Shown here in pieces: positions 42,051 to 53,669 of a DNA stretch of 64,000 nucleotides (its first letter is position 1; every line of letters starts with the position of its first letter). Location: the NCBI GenBank assembly GCA_934045905.1, contig OW203771.1:21522069-21586068 (forward strand), given 5' to 3'. Origin of the DNA: Leuctra nigra. Its lineage: Eukaryota; Arthropoda; Insecta; Plecoptera; Leuctridae. The notes under the pieces were generated by a model. That model saw nothing but the letters and a program-made list of their open reading frames with translations, was not told the DNA's origin and ran no database searches. The position numbers were made by a program, and so were the translations under genes.

Positions 42051-42489
42051 TCAGTTTATTAGGCAGTAACGGTATGTTGAGTGAGTGTTTGTGTACAGTA
42101 CGACTTGGCTGCGTGGAGCGACCGCTCCACTAGATTATGAAAAATTAGTCTCATGATCGTGCAAAATTTCAACTTTAACCTAGTGGTTCATTTTACCTAT
42201 TCAACCAATCCGAAGATATGATTAAAAATCTATAGGTACGTACAGTTGACCGCTCTCTGTTGTAAGTGTCAAATTTCCGGACCGAAAGTTAATCGGTGTA
42301 ACCTGGGGGATGTCCCCAAAATAAATTATAACGAAATCAAAGTGCCGTAACATTACCCAACACGCTCGTTTAATAAGTAATAGTCCAGTCAAATCAGGCT
42401 TAAAAATGTCCAAAACCAGAACGATTCCAACATTTGGGTTTTTGGTGTCGACCTCTTAATAAAAATTTCCTCTACACATAATTATCCTA

Positions 42490-42965
42490 AATCTGCCAAA
42501 ATCATTGCACCGGAAGTACTTTTTAATCACTTTTAAGTTAAATTCCCATGTTAATTCCATCTTGCAAAAAAAAATATTTTTTCATGTAACTCCGATTTTG
42601 ACGAAACTTGGCAGAATTGTTCACCATCCTAATAAACACAAAAAGCTCTCTTAGCGTTCTTCTCTAAATCTCATTGCTTGGGAGATATGGACCTCGCAAA
42701 ACGCAAATTACACTCGAAGTGACCGAAATCGCCGAAAACTGACTAAAATATGACTTTTCGATTAGCCATATTTCCCAAACGATAAGATTTAGAGAAAAAC
42801 GCTAAGAGAGCTATTTGTGTTCATTTAGAATGGTGAACAATTCTGCCAAGTTTCGTCAAAATCGGAGTTACATGAAAAAAGTTTTTTTTGAAAGATGGAA
42901 TTAACATGGGAAATTAACTTAAAAAGTGATTAAAAAGTACTTCCGGTGCACGGATTTGGGCGGAT
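42490..42965. mobile_element. Palindromic MITE, ~470 bp
   Basis: The left arm GCACCGGAAGTACTTTTTAA, then AACTCCGATTTTGACGAAAC, then CTCTCTTAGCGTT is mirrored at the right by AACGCTAAGAGAG-like, GTTTCGTCAAAATCGGAGTT and TTAAAAAGTACTTCCGGTGC. Each arm is about 190 bp. No coding capacity. Confidence 0.85.
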
Positions 42966-43432
42966 TTTGGATTTCCTCATTGCAAACGAAACCGCAATTA
43001 ATTGTCTTGCCCTGTATTATTAGGTAAATACGTTGGTAATACTCCACTGTACTATATAGATACCAGGTGTTTACACCAGGCAGTTTATTGACTCTTTGAT
43101 ATGACAAATTCCTGGCGAGTTTAGGAAATATCACAATTGGAGTAAATTTAATCACATTCGGCTTGGTATTAATATTTGAACAATAACTTGACATTTTTAT
43201 CTATAGCACACATAGTGAATATTAGGTCAAAGAGAAATTTGTACTTATCTACGTACTCATATAATATCCTTCAATTTTTTTTTAATATTACGTAAAATCG
43301 TAAACAAATATTTTTAAATATTAGGTAGTTCGTTATAGGGAAAATTTCTAATAACGAGCATTCAGTCCCCGATTTTGTAAAACACAAAAATTACTCCACA
43401 AATTTATATTTTGTGTAAAAAAAACAAAAATG

Positions 43433-43560
43433 TTAACGGAGCAAGTTGGCTCAGGTGATAACGCACAGGACCCGGACTTCCAGACACCCGGGTTCGATTC
43501 CCGCGACCACATCCTGCGTTTCCCTCGGTCAAGAAGTAAATGTGGAAATGTGGAGGGCTT
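43433..43560 (+). repeat. tRNA-derived SINE, partial
   Basis: GTTGGCTCAGGTGATAACGC (A box) and CGGGTTCGATTCCCGCGACC (B box) are followed by a short body, GTTTCCCTCGGTCAAGAAG. Confidence 0.65.
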
Positions 43561-43975
43561 CATAAACTAAATAAAATTACAAGTAATATTTGTATTAAAA
43601 AAAAAATGTTTCACAAGTTTGATTTGTATCATTTGTATTCTCATTTGTTAATTTTGTATGTGTGTGTGGGGGGGGGGGGGGCGTACGCAGACTTGCTGCT
43701 GTTTTCAAATCTTACCTTGAAGTATGATAATCCTTAATAAAAAAACAACAGATGTAAGTACACTTTTAACTAAAAACAAAAATATCACTCAAAAAGTTTG
43801 TATCCACAATTAATATTCCAAAACTTCACCACAATTTCAAATAAAACAGATTGAACGTCGTTAGCCTCATGTCAGTGACAGTTCATCTCTCGTACCTCTC
43901 TAGTACCTCCTGCTATGAAGTGCACGCCGCAACTGGTCGCAAATCGCAATTCACCATCACTTTCGCACCTCTCAC

Positions 43976-44060
43976 CTCGGCACAATAGTGTCATCGCGAT
44001 TCTCATTGGTCAATGCGCTCACGTGCTCGGCGTAGTAACCCATTCATACGTCATTGAGGA
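43976..44060 (-). promoter_or_regulatory. Candidate promoter/first exon on the minus strand
   Basis: A GC-richer island in AT-rich DNA. Read on the minus strand it has TGACGTATG (CRE-like), GCACGTGAGC (E-box), GACCAATGAG (CCAAT), and then GCCGAG followed by GTGAGAGG, a fair donor with last exon base 43976. It would suit a non-coding first exon of the SLC6 gene, whose coding exon has an acceptor just before its ATG. There is no transcript evidence. Confidence 0.28.
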
Positions 44061-44714
44061 AAAATTGTATATCTTGTAGATTTACCGTTAGAAATGAAAG
44101 TCTATTGATTTCTGATTGATAGCGTGTCGATTATGACGTCGTATTGTAAAGGAATGTTGTGATGAGGATTATTGTTATAATGTAGTTTTATTTAAAGATG
44201 TACTCGTAGTAATCATTGGAGATAATATTTCCTAAATTATAGTTATAACTTATGTGCTCAATTTATGAAAAATTTGAAAAATAACATTTGGTTATATATT
44301 TTTTTAGCGTATTAGTTAATTAATTAATTTAGCAATTTTTTTAAGTCAACCTTTGGCCCAATATCTTATAAACTTATAAATAAAACAGTTATGCCCAATC
44401 TCTTGGGATATCTAAAATTACTAAATTTTTTCAGATTTTCCAGTAGTCTCGGTACAAATATTGCCTTTATAATTTGGTGTTTATAGATCTACTAAATAAT
44501 TTGCAATGCTTATTATTTTTCACATATTACATAATTTTAGTAGTTCAAAAATTATTTAAGAAATGATTAAGATTATCTTAAGTAAGAGAAGGAAATAAAA
44601 AAAATAATATAAGAAATTAAGAATGATAGAAAATATTAATTAGGAAATATATTTCGATATTTAAGAAATATGCAATGAAATATTTTAATACAGCTGACTC
44701 TTTTAAAAATAATT

Positions 44715-46640
44715 TATTGAGCGAGCGTAGCGAGCGTCACCACGGTACTCTTATGGCACTTTCTCTGTGTGTTTTTTTGTTTTTTTGTTTTTTTTTGCCT
44801 GCACTGCCCAGGTCAAACCGCACAACCAATCGATCTGAAATTTTGTACACATACTAACGTAATCTATGCGATCCCTGGGATCTTTTCTGAACGAGATCCT
44901 GTGATTGGTTCAAATTTTATAAAAATTATCTTTCGATTGGTTGGTTCGATCAATTTGAAATTTAGCAAAGTCATTGCAACCAACATTGTACCCAATCAAA
45001 AAAAATTTCAGCCAAATCCTCTAATTGGTTCAAATTTGAAACCATTTTTCCTGTGATTTTTGAAATATAAACTGGAACCGATTGACCGACCAACTAAAAA
45101 CTTCGCATGGTCATTGGTACCAACATTTAAGGTATTTTTGCCAATTTTCACTCTAATCTGTCGTTATTTTCAAAAGTTTTTGTCATTTTAGGGACATTTT
45201 GCGTGTTGGCTGTCAAATTCACGGCGACTTCGAATCTACAAGGCAAGGTAGTTAGAGCAGAAAGTTTTAAACGATATGAAACTAATAATGACCGTTCAAC
45301 AGATTGATCTGATATTGTGTAGTACACACACTACATATCATATCATATGGGTGGTCCCAGGTATATTTTTTGAACGAAATCCTGTGATTTTTTAAAATTA
45401 ACAAGGAACCGTTCAATCATAAAGGTTTAATCGATCAACTTAAAACTTAGCAAGGATTGGCACCAATATTTTTCATTTGTATACTTAATTTAAAACGGCC
45501 TATAGCCACACCACCATTTGACCTATCAAATGGTCTTCGATTAATCTGATCAATCAAACTCATATTTTGCATGGTCGTTCAGACCAACATTGTCTCTTAT
45601 TTTACAAATTTTCAGCCCTACCAGTCAAGAACATAGATGCACTTATTGACAGTTTTAATAACTGTCAGAAATGACATTTCAAAACAGAAATTCCACTGCA
45701 TTCTGGGTTGCTCTATGTAGCAAAGCAAAGTTTATAGATGGCTATTATCAATATCAAGTAAGACAGATTCTTTTCTTAGTTGATCATATTGCAATACATA
45801 ATGTAGTCAAAATGTAATGTAGGTATTTCATATACATAGGTATAGGTATACCTTATCTAAAATAATTTATTTTACGATATGGATTGTGTTGCACAGTTAT
45901 GAAAACGACGTTTTGACTAGATAACATCATATTTTACACATTTACAGCCCAATCGGTCAAGAATTACAGACTTATTGCTGTTTTAAGTGTTTGAATATCT
46001 GTCCAAAGAGATTGATGGAAAAATATCAGTACAATAATCTGTTATTTAATTGATCCAGAGTGTTTATGAAAAGTTGCAAGGAAAATTGGTAATAAATAAT
46101 GTATAGTTAGTTATCTTTGATTGAATGGATCGTGCTATGATTGGCGATGTCGTGCGTGTCGGTGCTCGCTCATCAACGCGTTACACCGAGCGTTTTCCTA
46201 GTAAACCACAACGGGAGCAATTTGGCCGAGGCAATCTTATGCTCTTTCCTTCGATTTCGGAGGCAGTTCTCCCTTCGCGTAACGTTGGTTTTCCGTGGTT
46301 TCCCGCAGCTCTAGAGGCAAATGATGTGAAGGTTACTACTGATAGGTCACGACCTCATCCTTACCAACGGCAATACTTATTCTTCATCATCATCGTCCTA
46401 TCATCTTCATGCAAACTCTATTCACAATTAGCCTAGCTGCAAGTCAGACTGTTCCTGAGCTTAAATTTGGCACAGAGGTACACAAAAGTTCCGCAAACAT
46501 TACGGTTATTTTTTTGTACGCAATCCACTAATTGGTTGAAATGTATTACCTCGTTTGTTCGATCATTTGAATATTAACAATATATTAAGACCAATCAATA
46601 CAACTGTTACATTTTGGTACACAATTTGACTCAAATCGGT
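44715..46640. repeat. Degenerate repeat field, related to 12720-13185
   Basis: The first ~480 bp match the 12.7-13.2 kb repeat in reverse. After that, diverged blocks of the type 'GATCNATCAA...AAACTTNGCATGGTCATTGGNACCAACATT' recur irregularly to about 46.64 kb (for example near 44945, 45075, 45430, 45545 and 46560). It looks like an old tandem expansion with an AATCG(G/A)TC core. No coding capacity. Confidence 0.5.
46280..46440 (+). repeat. SINE body remnant
   Basis: CGTGGTTTCCCGCAGCTCTAG, AGGCAAATGATG, GGTCACGACCTCATCC and an ATCATCATCGTC tail, in the order seen in the other SINEs. The tRNA-like head is not evident. Confidence 0.5.
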
Positions 46641-48010
46641 CAGTAACGTAAAAGTTCGTTATTGATTTTAACGTATGTTGTTCAAATGGCAAATGTTCTA
46701 GATATATACAGTTCGTACACCTATATCTGTTTCATAATTATTTGTCTTTGCTTTCACACCTGATAACTTATCGAAACGGAGGGACTACAGAACTTTATTG
46801 CTGCTCTGCAGAATGTTTGCTTATTTTCCTAGACTTGAATTAAAATTAAAAGTATTTTTTTTTTAATTTTTTAAATGTAACATACTAAATTATTTTGCCC
46901 AAAGTAAGGATCGAAGAACAGAGCCAATAAACAAAACCATTGGTTTAGACTTGAGTCAAAGATACACTTTATTGATTTATCCATTAGAGTTAGATCATAT
47001 AATGTCTATGGTTAGAGCACGTTCGATAACAATTACAAATATTTTGTTTATATCGTCATTGGGAACGTGGCGTCATAATCAGTGAAAAACAATAATATTA
47101 TGACTTGAAAGTGTTTCTGAATGACTCAAGAGTTCTGGGTTCGATATCGGAACACGTTCTATTCTTCTTGAAGCTATTTCATATCGACGGAAAACATCGA
47201 AGTATTATCGGGGCTAAGGTGAAAAACAATGAAGGTAACAACAGGTTGAAATTCAATGCAAATCTTAACCTTAAAGTCGACTGTACTATTCGAAGGATTA
47301 ACACTAGAAACACTTGGGACAATATATCCAAATATTTAGAAAATGTTGAAAAGTTAAGAAAGAACACTGTATAACAAAATGTTTCTGCCCAAAACTCGAC
47401 TCAAAACTGAAAATATTGGGGGGTTCATTTGTAAAATAATGAAGGGAGGACTCTAAGCGATTGTCAAGGGAAAAATGTTTGCCTTCGGACGCAATGGGGG
47501 GGGGGGGGGGGGGGGGAGAGGGCCCCCAACAAACAGGAGAAATATTTAAATTTCGAAAATTAATTTGGTGACTACACAGTTATAAACCAATTTTAACCCC
47601 AACGAAAAATGAAAACTGAAACTTAAAATGAAGTAGGGGCCTCGTCCGCTTCCAAGCTATTTGTTTAGCTTTAAGTTTAGTTTAAGCAGAAAAATGTTGT
47701 GTATAATTTAGATCTATTTTTATTTGGTCTACTCAAGAAATAGCTTTTTTAAATTGAAGCATTTTTTTATAATTTTCTTGTTTCAAAGATATATAAACAA
47801 GGGTAATTTAGTAAATACTATCTCCAGTGTTTTACAATGTAATTTAAATACTTGGAATTAATGGAGACAACGGAAACAACATAGATGTAATACATTCTGA
47901 ATATCACTATTATCAGAAATGTTTATGTTTGTGACTTATCTTATTTCTCACGTATTTATATTGTAATGTTGTTTCACTACACAACTATATCTCAATAGGT
48001 GTACGTATAA
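46641..48010. other. No gene recognised
   Basis: AT-rich sequence with a poly-G tract at 47497-47516. One open stretch at 47105-47374 (89 codons) has no recognisable domain or codon signal. Confidence 0.4.
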
Positions 48011-48150
48011 AGCTGGGTCCACATAGACCGTTTATGCGTTTTGCAATTTCCGTTTTTTTTTCTATAAACTGCAATCACAATCTGCCGTGAGCGATTTCTG
48101 GACTTGTGATTGGCTATAAGAAAAAAAACAGCAAAGTAAACAAAGTAAAA
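48011..48150. repeat. MITE, second copy of the 15536 family
   Basis: It starts AGCTGGGTCCACATAGACCG and has TCTGGACTTGTGATTGGCTA. The right terminal repeat is missing. Confidence 0.6.
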
Positions 48151-48727
48151 AGAAGTAAAATAGTCAGTTTTTAAAGCAGTTCATGGCAAAGTGCAAATAT
48201 GCCTAATCTGCTATACCAAACATAAAGTTCCAAGGGAAATTTTTTGAAATTATTGAGTTATTGGTATCATAAGCCAAGTTAAAATTTGTGTCGAACTTGT
48301 GCTCATAAAATCAAACTCTATGGTTGGTAGGGCAAGTAATGGAAACGTTCGAATACCTGATTCAATCGAATTACGTCATTGATCAATCAATCAATTAGAT
48401 CAACGACTGACTGAGTGATAAGAGTGTATCATAATTGATGTTTACGATCAGCAGGTGACCGATAGAGTTTCGGTTATCTCGTTCTAAGCCAGCTATCAAC
48501 AGCATCAAGTGGATTTCAGATGAAGTAGTTCACATTTAACACAATGTTGGTACTTGAATTTGTTGTCAGCTTGCGAGGTTAAGATTGCACGCGTTCATTT
48601 ATCAAGTAGTCAACCCTGAGTTAAGTGCAAGTGGTCAAGTGCATCAAATATATGCATTTTTATATGATAAAAAACGTTCTAATTTGAGTGATATTTTTTT
48701 TTATTTATATCTCAATTCTGCGCATAA

Positions 48728-48930
48728 GAGGTAGAAGGCCCGATGTCCATTTTCTCGACGATGCGTTGCACACTTTTGGAATGATATAATCAAGTTCCTT
48801 CAATTGGCATTTGACTGAAGTCCAAATACATTTATTTTGAAATCTTATTCTATTGCAAAATTACTGGGGTAACATATAATGATGATTGAATTAACACAAA
48901 ATTACTGGTTTATAAGCTCATCTCCAGTCC
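48728..48930. repeat. GTAGAAGG-family MITE, reverse copy
   Basis: GAGGTAGAAGGCCCGATGTCC, GTTGCACACTTTTGGAATGA and CATTTGACTGAAGTCC are the family interior in the opposite orientation. The far end is decayed. Confidence 0.6.
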
Positions 48931-49527
48931 TTTCTTCTAATGGGTTCTGGGGTTGGATTGACAAAAAATATTATCTGCTAATACGTAGGTATTATCTTTT
49001 GATGCAATACCAAAAACACAATGTGACATGAAAGATAATATAAACGATAGTCCGTATATAAGCAGATAATTCTCTCTGTGAATCTAGCTTATTGCAATGT
49101 GTATAAACGTTGCCAAAAAATTGTATCGACATAGATTCTGCGAAAAATACAATTTCCAAGGACACCACTGTCATGCCTCGCCTACTTCTAAATTCAATTG
49201 TCTAATATGAACGTCTGCATACAATCTTGTATGAAGTAACTACCATACAATGAGATGAACAATTGAAGTCTGCATGAGCAAGTAGGACAAACCACGAGGA
49301 AGAGTGCAAACATCAATGATGCCTAAAGTAAGTGTGCAGTAACTCCCAGTGACAGGTTCAGAGTTCCAAGAACTCGGTTTAGGAAAATACGAGTATAAAA
49401 TGCAGTAATAGCGGTGAGAGTTGACTCAACAATGAGGATAATGTTCAGTATTATTGAAGTAATCAACTGCCCCTTCAAAACTATAATCAACAAAACCAGT
49501 TTTCTAGACATATCCTTATTAAGAGTT

Positions 49528-49833
49528 CTGGGGACCGCTATGAAAACTGACGGATTGTGTCAAATTTTCCCAAAATACCTCAGTCTCCCCAAGGCTCATT
49601 ATTTACTCCACTGTTATGCAACTTTGAGATGTAGTTTTGATACCCATTTTCTCGTAATACTATTAACTTTTCTTTAAATATTTCTTAAAATTTCTCAATA
49701 GTATTACGAGAAAATGGGTATCAAAACTACGTCTCAAAGTTGCATAACAGTGGAGTAAATAATTAGCCTTGGGGAGACTTAAATATTTTGGGAAAATTGG
49801 ACACAACCCGTCAGTTTCCATAGCGGTCCCCAG
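49528..49833. mobile_element. Palindromic MITE (ACCGCTATGGAAACTGAC ends), copy 2
   Basis: CTGGGGACCGCTATGAAAAC and GTTTCCATAGCGGTCCCCAG are the ends. The arms (TTTACTCCACTGTTATGCAA, TTTTGATACCCATTTTCTCG) are better preserved than in copy 1 at 29034-29398. Confidence 0.85.
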
Positions 49834-49839
49834 GGCTGT

Positions 49840-51080
49840 TAATATAACCTTTGTATTGCAATTTAGGAATTGCTATAGCAAGTGACGTCAAAAGGCAATT
49901 TTACTTTGTTTTGTGTATATATCTGTTAAATTGCCAGATAAATTTAAAGAAATTAACAAACACTCAGAATTTTAAAAAAAATTTAAAGATTATTAGTAAA
50001 AAAGGCATATTTCTCAATAGAAGATTTTTCGATGGACAAGTTAGATTAGTAAAATTTCATTTAGGTACTGATTTTAATTTCATTTATTGTTTATTTTTTT
50101 TAGATTTTAGATTGTAAATAGATTATTGCTTAATTATAATTAATATTATTGCTTTCCATACTCCGATTTAGTCTTTACATACCTACATGTAATAATGTAC
50201 TGTTTGGAAACACAAAAAGTATCTACAAAATTTAATTGACACATGCAAGAAAATTATCTTCATTTCTTAATCATGTGTAATACCTGTATCGTTGATAATA
50301 GCAACATTAGTTATCACTGTACTCAATTTTAACTGGCAGCCTAAAGCTTGTGTGCAGAGTAGTGCAACAAAATATTCTTAATTTAGGACACAGATTTTTT
50401 TCTTGAAATATTTTTGTCTCGTGCAATAAACTTGATTATTTCTCATCAATGCGTTATCAAATCAAATATTGATAAGGAATTGAGGTGTCTACTTTTACGT
50501 GATTAAAGATTTTACGCAGAAGATTAAAAGTTTACGGGCTCTTTTATAATTTTATAAACAATTTAACAAATTCCAAGAATAATTCGGAGGAGTGTCTAAA
50601 TTAATTGTCATGATAATTGTTTTAATCTTATAATTATGTTATGGTTGCATAAAAGTATTAACTTTAAAGCTATTTTATCGCATTTAATTCCTTTTTGTTT
50701 ACTTTCTTAGAATGAGAGATAAGCTTACATCAAAAATGTTCAAGAATACTGTTTATATAAAGGACGCTTGTTGAAATAAATATTATAAACAAACTATAAT
50801 TATGTCACATTCAAATTTGTTGACACCACATTCGAGACAGAGGGTAAGGAGGAGTCTAAATTACATAAACAAAATATAAATGAGGTAATTAAAGAAATAA
50901 AAGTCAAAGTAAAATAAACTTAAGATGTAGACAAACATGATGATATTTACACTCAAAAAATGATAAAATGTAATTTGAAAGAAATGGATTGGCTGAATAA
51001 ATGTGACAGACTTCGTCCGATGAAGTCTATGCTAACTCGTCATCTACCTCTAGTAGATGAGCTCAGATTTCATTGATAAT
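49840..51080. other. No gene recognised
   Basis: AT-rich sequence. I see no open frame with domain-like wording and no clear repeat ends. Confidence 0.45.
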
Positions 51081-51219
51081 TTTTTTTGTCTGGGGCTTAA
51101 CGTTACAGGCACGAAACAGGCAAATAGTACCTAAAAACTATTAAAAAAGGACCACAAATCCCGAAAAAGGACCAATGAAATTTTATGGTATGTAATATTT
51201 TTTTGTCTGGGGCTTAACG
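51081..51219. repeat. 93-bp transposon piece between 22-bp direct repeats
   Basis: TTTTTGTCTGGGGCTTAACG occurs at about 51085-51104 and 51200-51219. The sequence between (GTACCTAAAAACTATT, then AAGGACCACAAATCCCG, then AATGAAATTTTATGGTATGT) is the reverse complement of 52110-52203 inside the hAT-type element. Confidence 0.7.
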
Positions 51220-51221
51220 CC

Positions 51222-51475
51222 GCACTGTTCTGCAGCGAGGCTAATGGCGACGGATGAATGATTATGATGGTGATTGGGAGATGATGGTGAAGAGTAGGTA
51301 AGGATGGAAGGTGGCGGTCGTGGCCTATTAGTAGGGTACCTTCCCAGCATTTGCCTTTCGACTGAGGGAAAACCACGAAAAAAAACAGTCGTCAGGAAGG
51401 ACGGCCGCGGGAATCGAACCCGGGCCTTCGGAACACAAGTTCAGAGCGTTAACCACTCACCCACTGTTCCGTAAT
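51222..51475 (-). mobile_element. tRNA-derived SINE
   Basis: Near full length on the minus strand. The head is at 51395-51475 (reversed GGGAATCGAACCCGGGCCTT), then the body with GTCGACTGA-like and GGTACCTTCCCAGCATTTGCC, and the ATGATTATGATG-type tail at 51255-51275. It is close in sequence to the copy at 14525-14755. Confidence 0.75.
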
Positions 51476-51609
51476 TGATAATAACAATTGGATTGATTGT
51501 CAAGGAATCTGACCAGTAGCCAATCCGTTTCGTTCAAATACCGTTTTATGATTTGTTGGGTGTACCTAACAGAACAAGTTCTCTCAAGCAGAAAACTCTC
51601 CGGACTTGT

Positions 51610-52290
51610 ATTAATTAAGGTCCCAGGTGAGATTCTCGTAGGCGGCCATCTTCTTTTTCGTGGTTTCCCTCAGTCGAGGCAAATGAAGGTGCTCTACTAA
51701 TAAGCCACGACCGCATCGTTCTCACCGTCCATCATTACATATTCTCCATGATTAGGGCTGGGATGTTTAGGACATATCCTGTTTTCGTTTTTTGTTCAGA
51801 CACGTCTAAAAATGATATATAAATATATGTTTCGTGTGTTCCTGATTTTAAAAATATGTGTTTCATTTTGCCTGAAAATGCCTTCTCAATTTTTTATGAA
51901 TTCAGTCCTTGTCTTACTATTTTAAGGTATTTTTGTCCTTTTTTAAAATTATTGGGGGAAAAAATATGAAATGTTTATTGCAAGTTACAACAATTTTGGT
52001 CTAGACCACAATTCATAAAATTTCCGTCCACCATTTGGATGGCCATCAACAATTGACAAGTGATACACAAGTCCACCTCCTAAACCGATAAATCGAATAT
52101 GTTGACGAATATTACATACCATAAAATTTCATTGGTCCTTTTTCGGGATTTTGTGGTCCTTTTTTTAATAGTTTTTAGGTACTATTTGTCTGTTTCATAG
52201 ATCCTGAACATTCAGCCCTATCCATGATAATCTCCCAATCGTCATCATAATCACCCCTCTGTCACCTTTAGCCTATAGTTACAGAAGAGT
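51610..52290 (+). mobile_element. SINE split by a hAT-type insertion
   Basis: The body GTGGTTTCCCTCAGTCGAGG, ATAAGCCACGACCGC, CATCATTACATATTCTCC is interrupted at 51752 and resumes at 52221 with ATGATAATCTCCCAATCGTC and a final CCTTTAGCCTATAG. Confidence 0.7.
51753..52220. mobile_element. hAT-type element inserted in a SINE
   Basis: It begins TAGGGCTGGGATGTTTAGGA and ends CCTGAACATTCAGCCCTA. The perfect 8-bp duplication TCCATGAT lies at 51745-51752 and 52221-52228. No transposase. Confidence 0.88.
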
Positions 52291-53669
52291 GCGTGTAAAA
52301 TATCATACAAAATTATGTGTTGTACATCCAAAACATTGTTGTTTTAAAATTATTTAAAATTATTTACAATGTTTAAGTATGGGTCTAGAACTTACAAAAA
52401 CAACGGTGTTGATCAATAATTTTCACTCAAATCAAGCAAATAACAATTCATTGTGTACCCATTTATTTAATAAACATAACTGTACCTTTCTAGTAAATTA
52501 CTTTAGTAATCCTTATCAAATGTTTAATGTCGTATACACGTTCTCGGTAAGCATTGAGCATTGTGTCTGTCAAGATTTGAAGGTTTGCAGTTTCCTGATT
52601 TGATACTGATTCGAATAAAAACACTTATAGTTCAGGACCTTCATTATTTTGTTTGGTCTCTCAATAATTTAATATTTTGTAATTTGCAGCATATTTTTTG
52701 TAAACCCACCACATCCATTTTTTTTACAATATGTTATCTCATTTTAATCAAATATGGTTTTAGCAACTTTTTCCCTTGCAAATGCGTTTCTAATAAATAC
52801 AAAACTTCATTAATTTTTTTATGATATAAACGAAATATTTCACCTTTATATCAAATTTTAATGTATCATAAACTACAAATAAAATAAAACTGCATACAAT
52901 TAAAATAATTTACCTAGAGATTCAATCACAATATAAACAAAAACATGAACCGGTCTCAATCTGAGGCAACTATTCTAAAAGCAACCAAAGTTGCAAACAC
53001 CTTGCAATAAAAACGAAGCCACCAGTTTGCACGCGTTACTAATTCGCTGTAGTTTAATGTTGGCCATTGTGTTGAGTGATCATTACATGATAATTTCATC
53101 CGGCCGCATCTTCATTATCTCATTCTCTTATTATACACGCTAGAACGATGACACATGAATCATCAAACCAAGATAAGACTTCAGGTGACAATGCCGAAAT
53201 AATTCTGAAAAATATATAAAAAATTAACGTTTTTTGTTATATAATGACGTAAAATTAAGCAGTTGAATTTCTGTTCTGTTGAAGCATTTCGGTCCATTTC
53301 GGCTCCTTATAACATTGGGGGTTTAAATTTCATATGAAAATGTGTACTATAATGAGGTGATAAAATTGATTTTTAGTAGTTCTGCAATAGGAAGATATTT
53401 AGACCAATTATGAAAAAAAATTGTAAAGCCAAAGCCAACGTGCATGTATGTGTACGTAGAATATTTGTGCAATTATAATTATTAACTTAAAACGTTAACA
53501 ACTTTTTAAACGTGACGAGAGTTATGTTTTTACTGGTTTTATATTTCAAAACTACCAACAAAATGAAAACGAGATTTGAGATATTTTAAATCTTTTAAAA
53601 ATATAGGAAGTATCTCTTTTATTTTTTATCTCAAATGGAGATTTTAATATTTGACTTATTTGTTCCTCA
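52291..53669. other. No gene recognised
   Basis: AT-rich sequence. Short open stretches near 52379 and 52561 have no recognisable domain. Confidence 0.45.

Larger units (their letters stand above)
37334..42133. mobile_element. Palindromic element carrying a LINE in its right arm
   Basis: The left arm (37334 on) reads GGAGCGGTCGCTCCAC, CAGCCAAGTCGTA, ACTCAACATACCGT, AACTGAGGAGCAGACCAA, then GGCATTTTCGGCCTACTGG. The right arm has the same order in reverse from 42133 to about 42030 (GCAGACCAA) and resumes at 38330 to 38220 (CCAGTAGACCGAAAATGCC). A LINE occupies 38331-42030. An end of the same family, also reversed, is at 61000-61285. No target duplication was found. Confidence 0.75.

Noticed and set aside
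47105..47374. 89-codon frame as a small gene
   Set aside because: No homology wording, no Kozak or splice support, AT-rich background.
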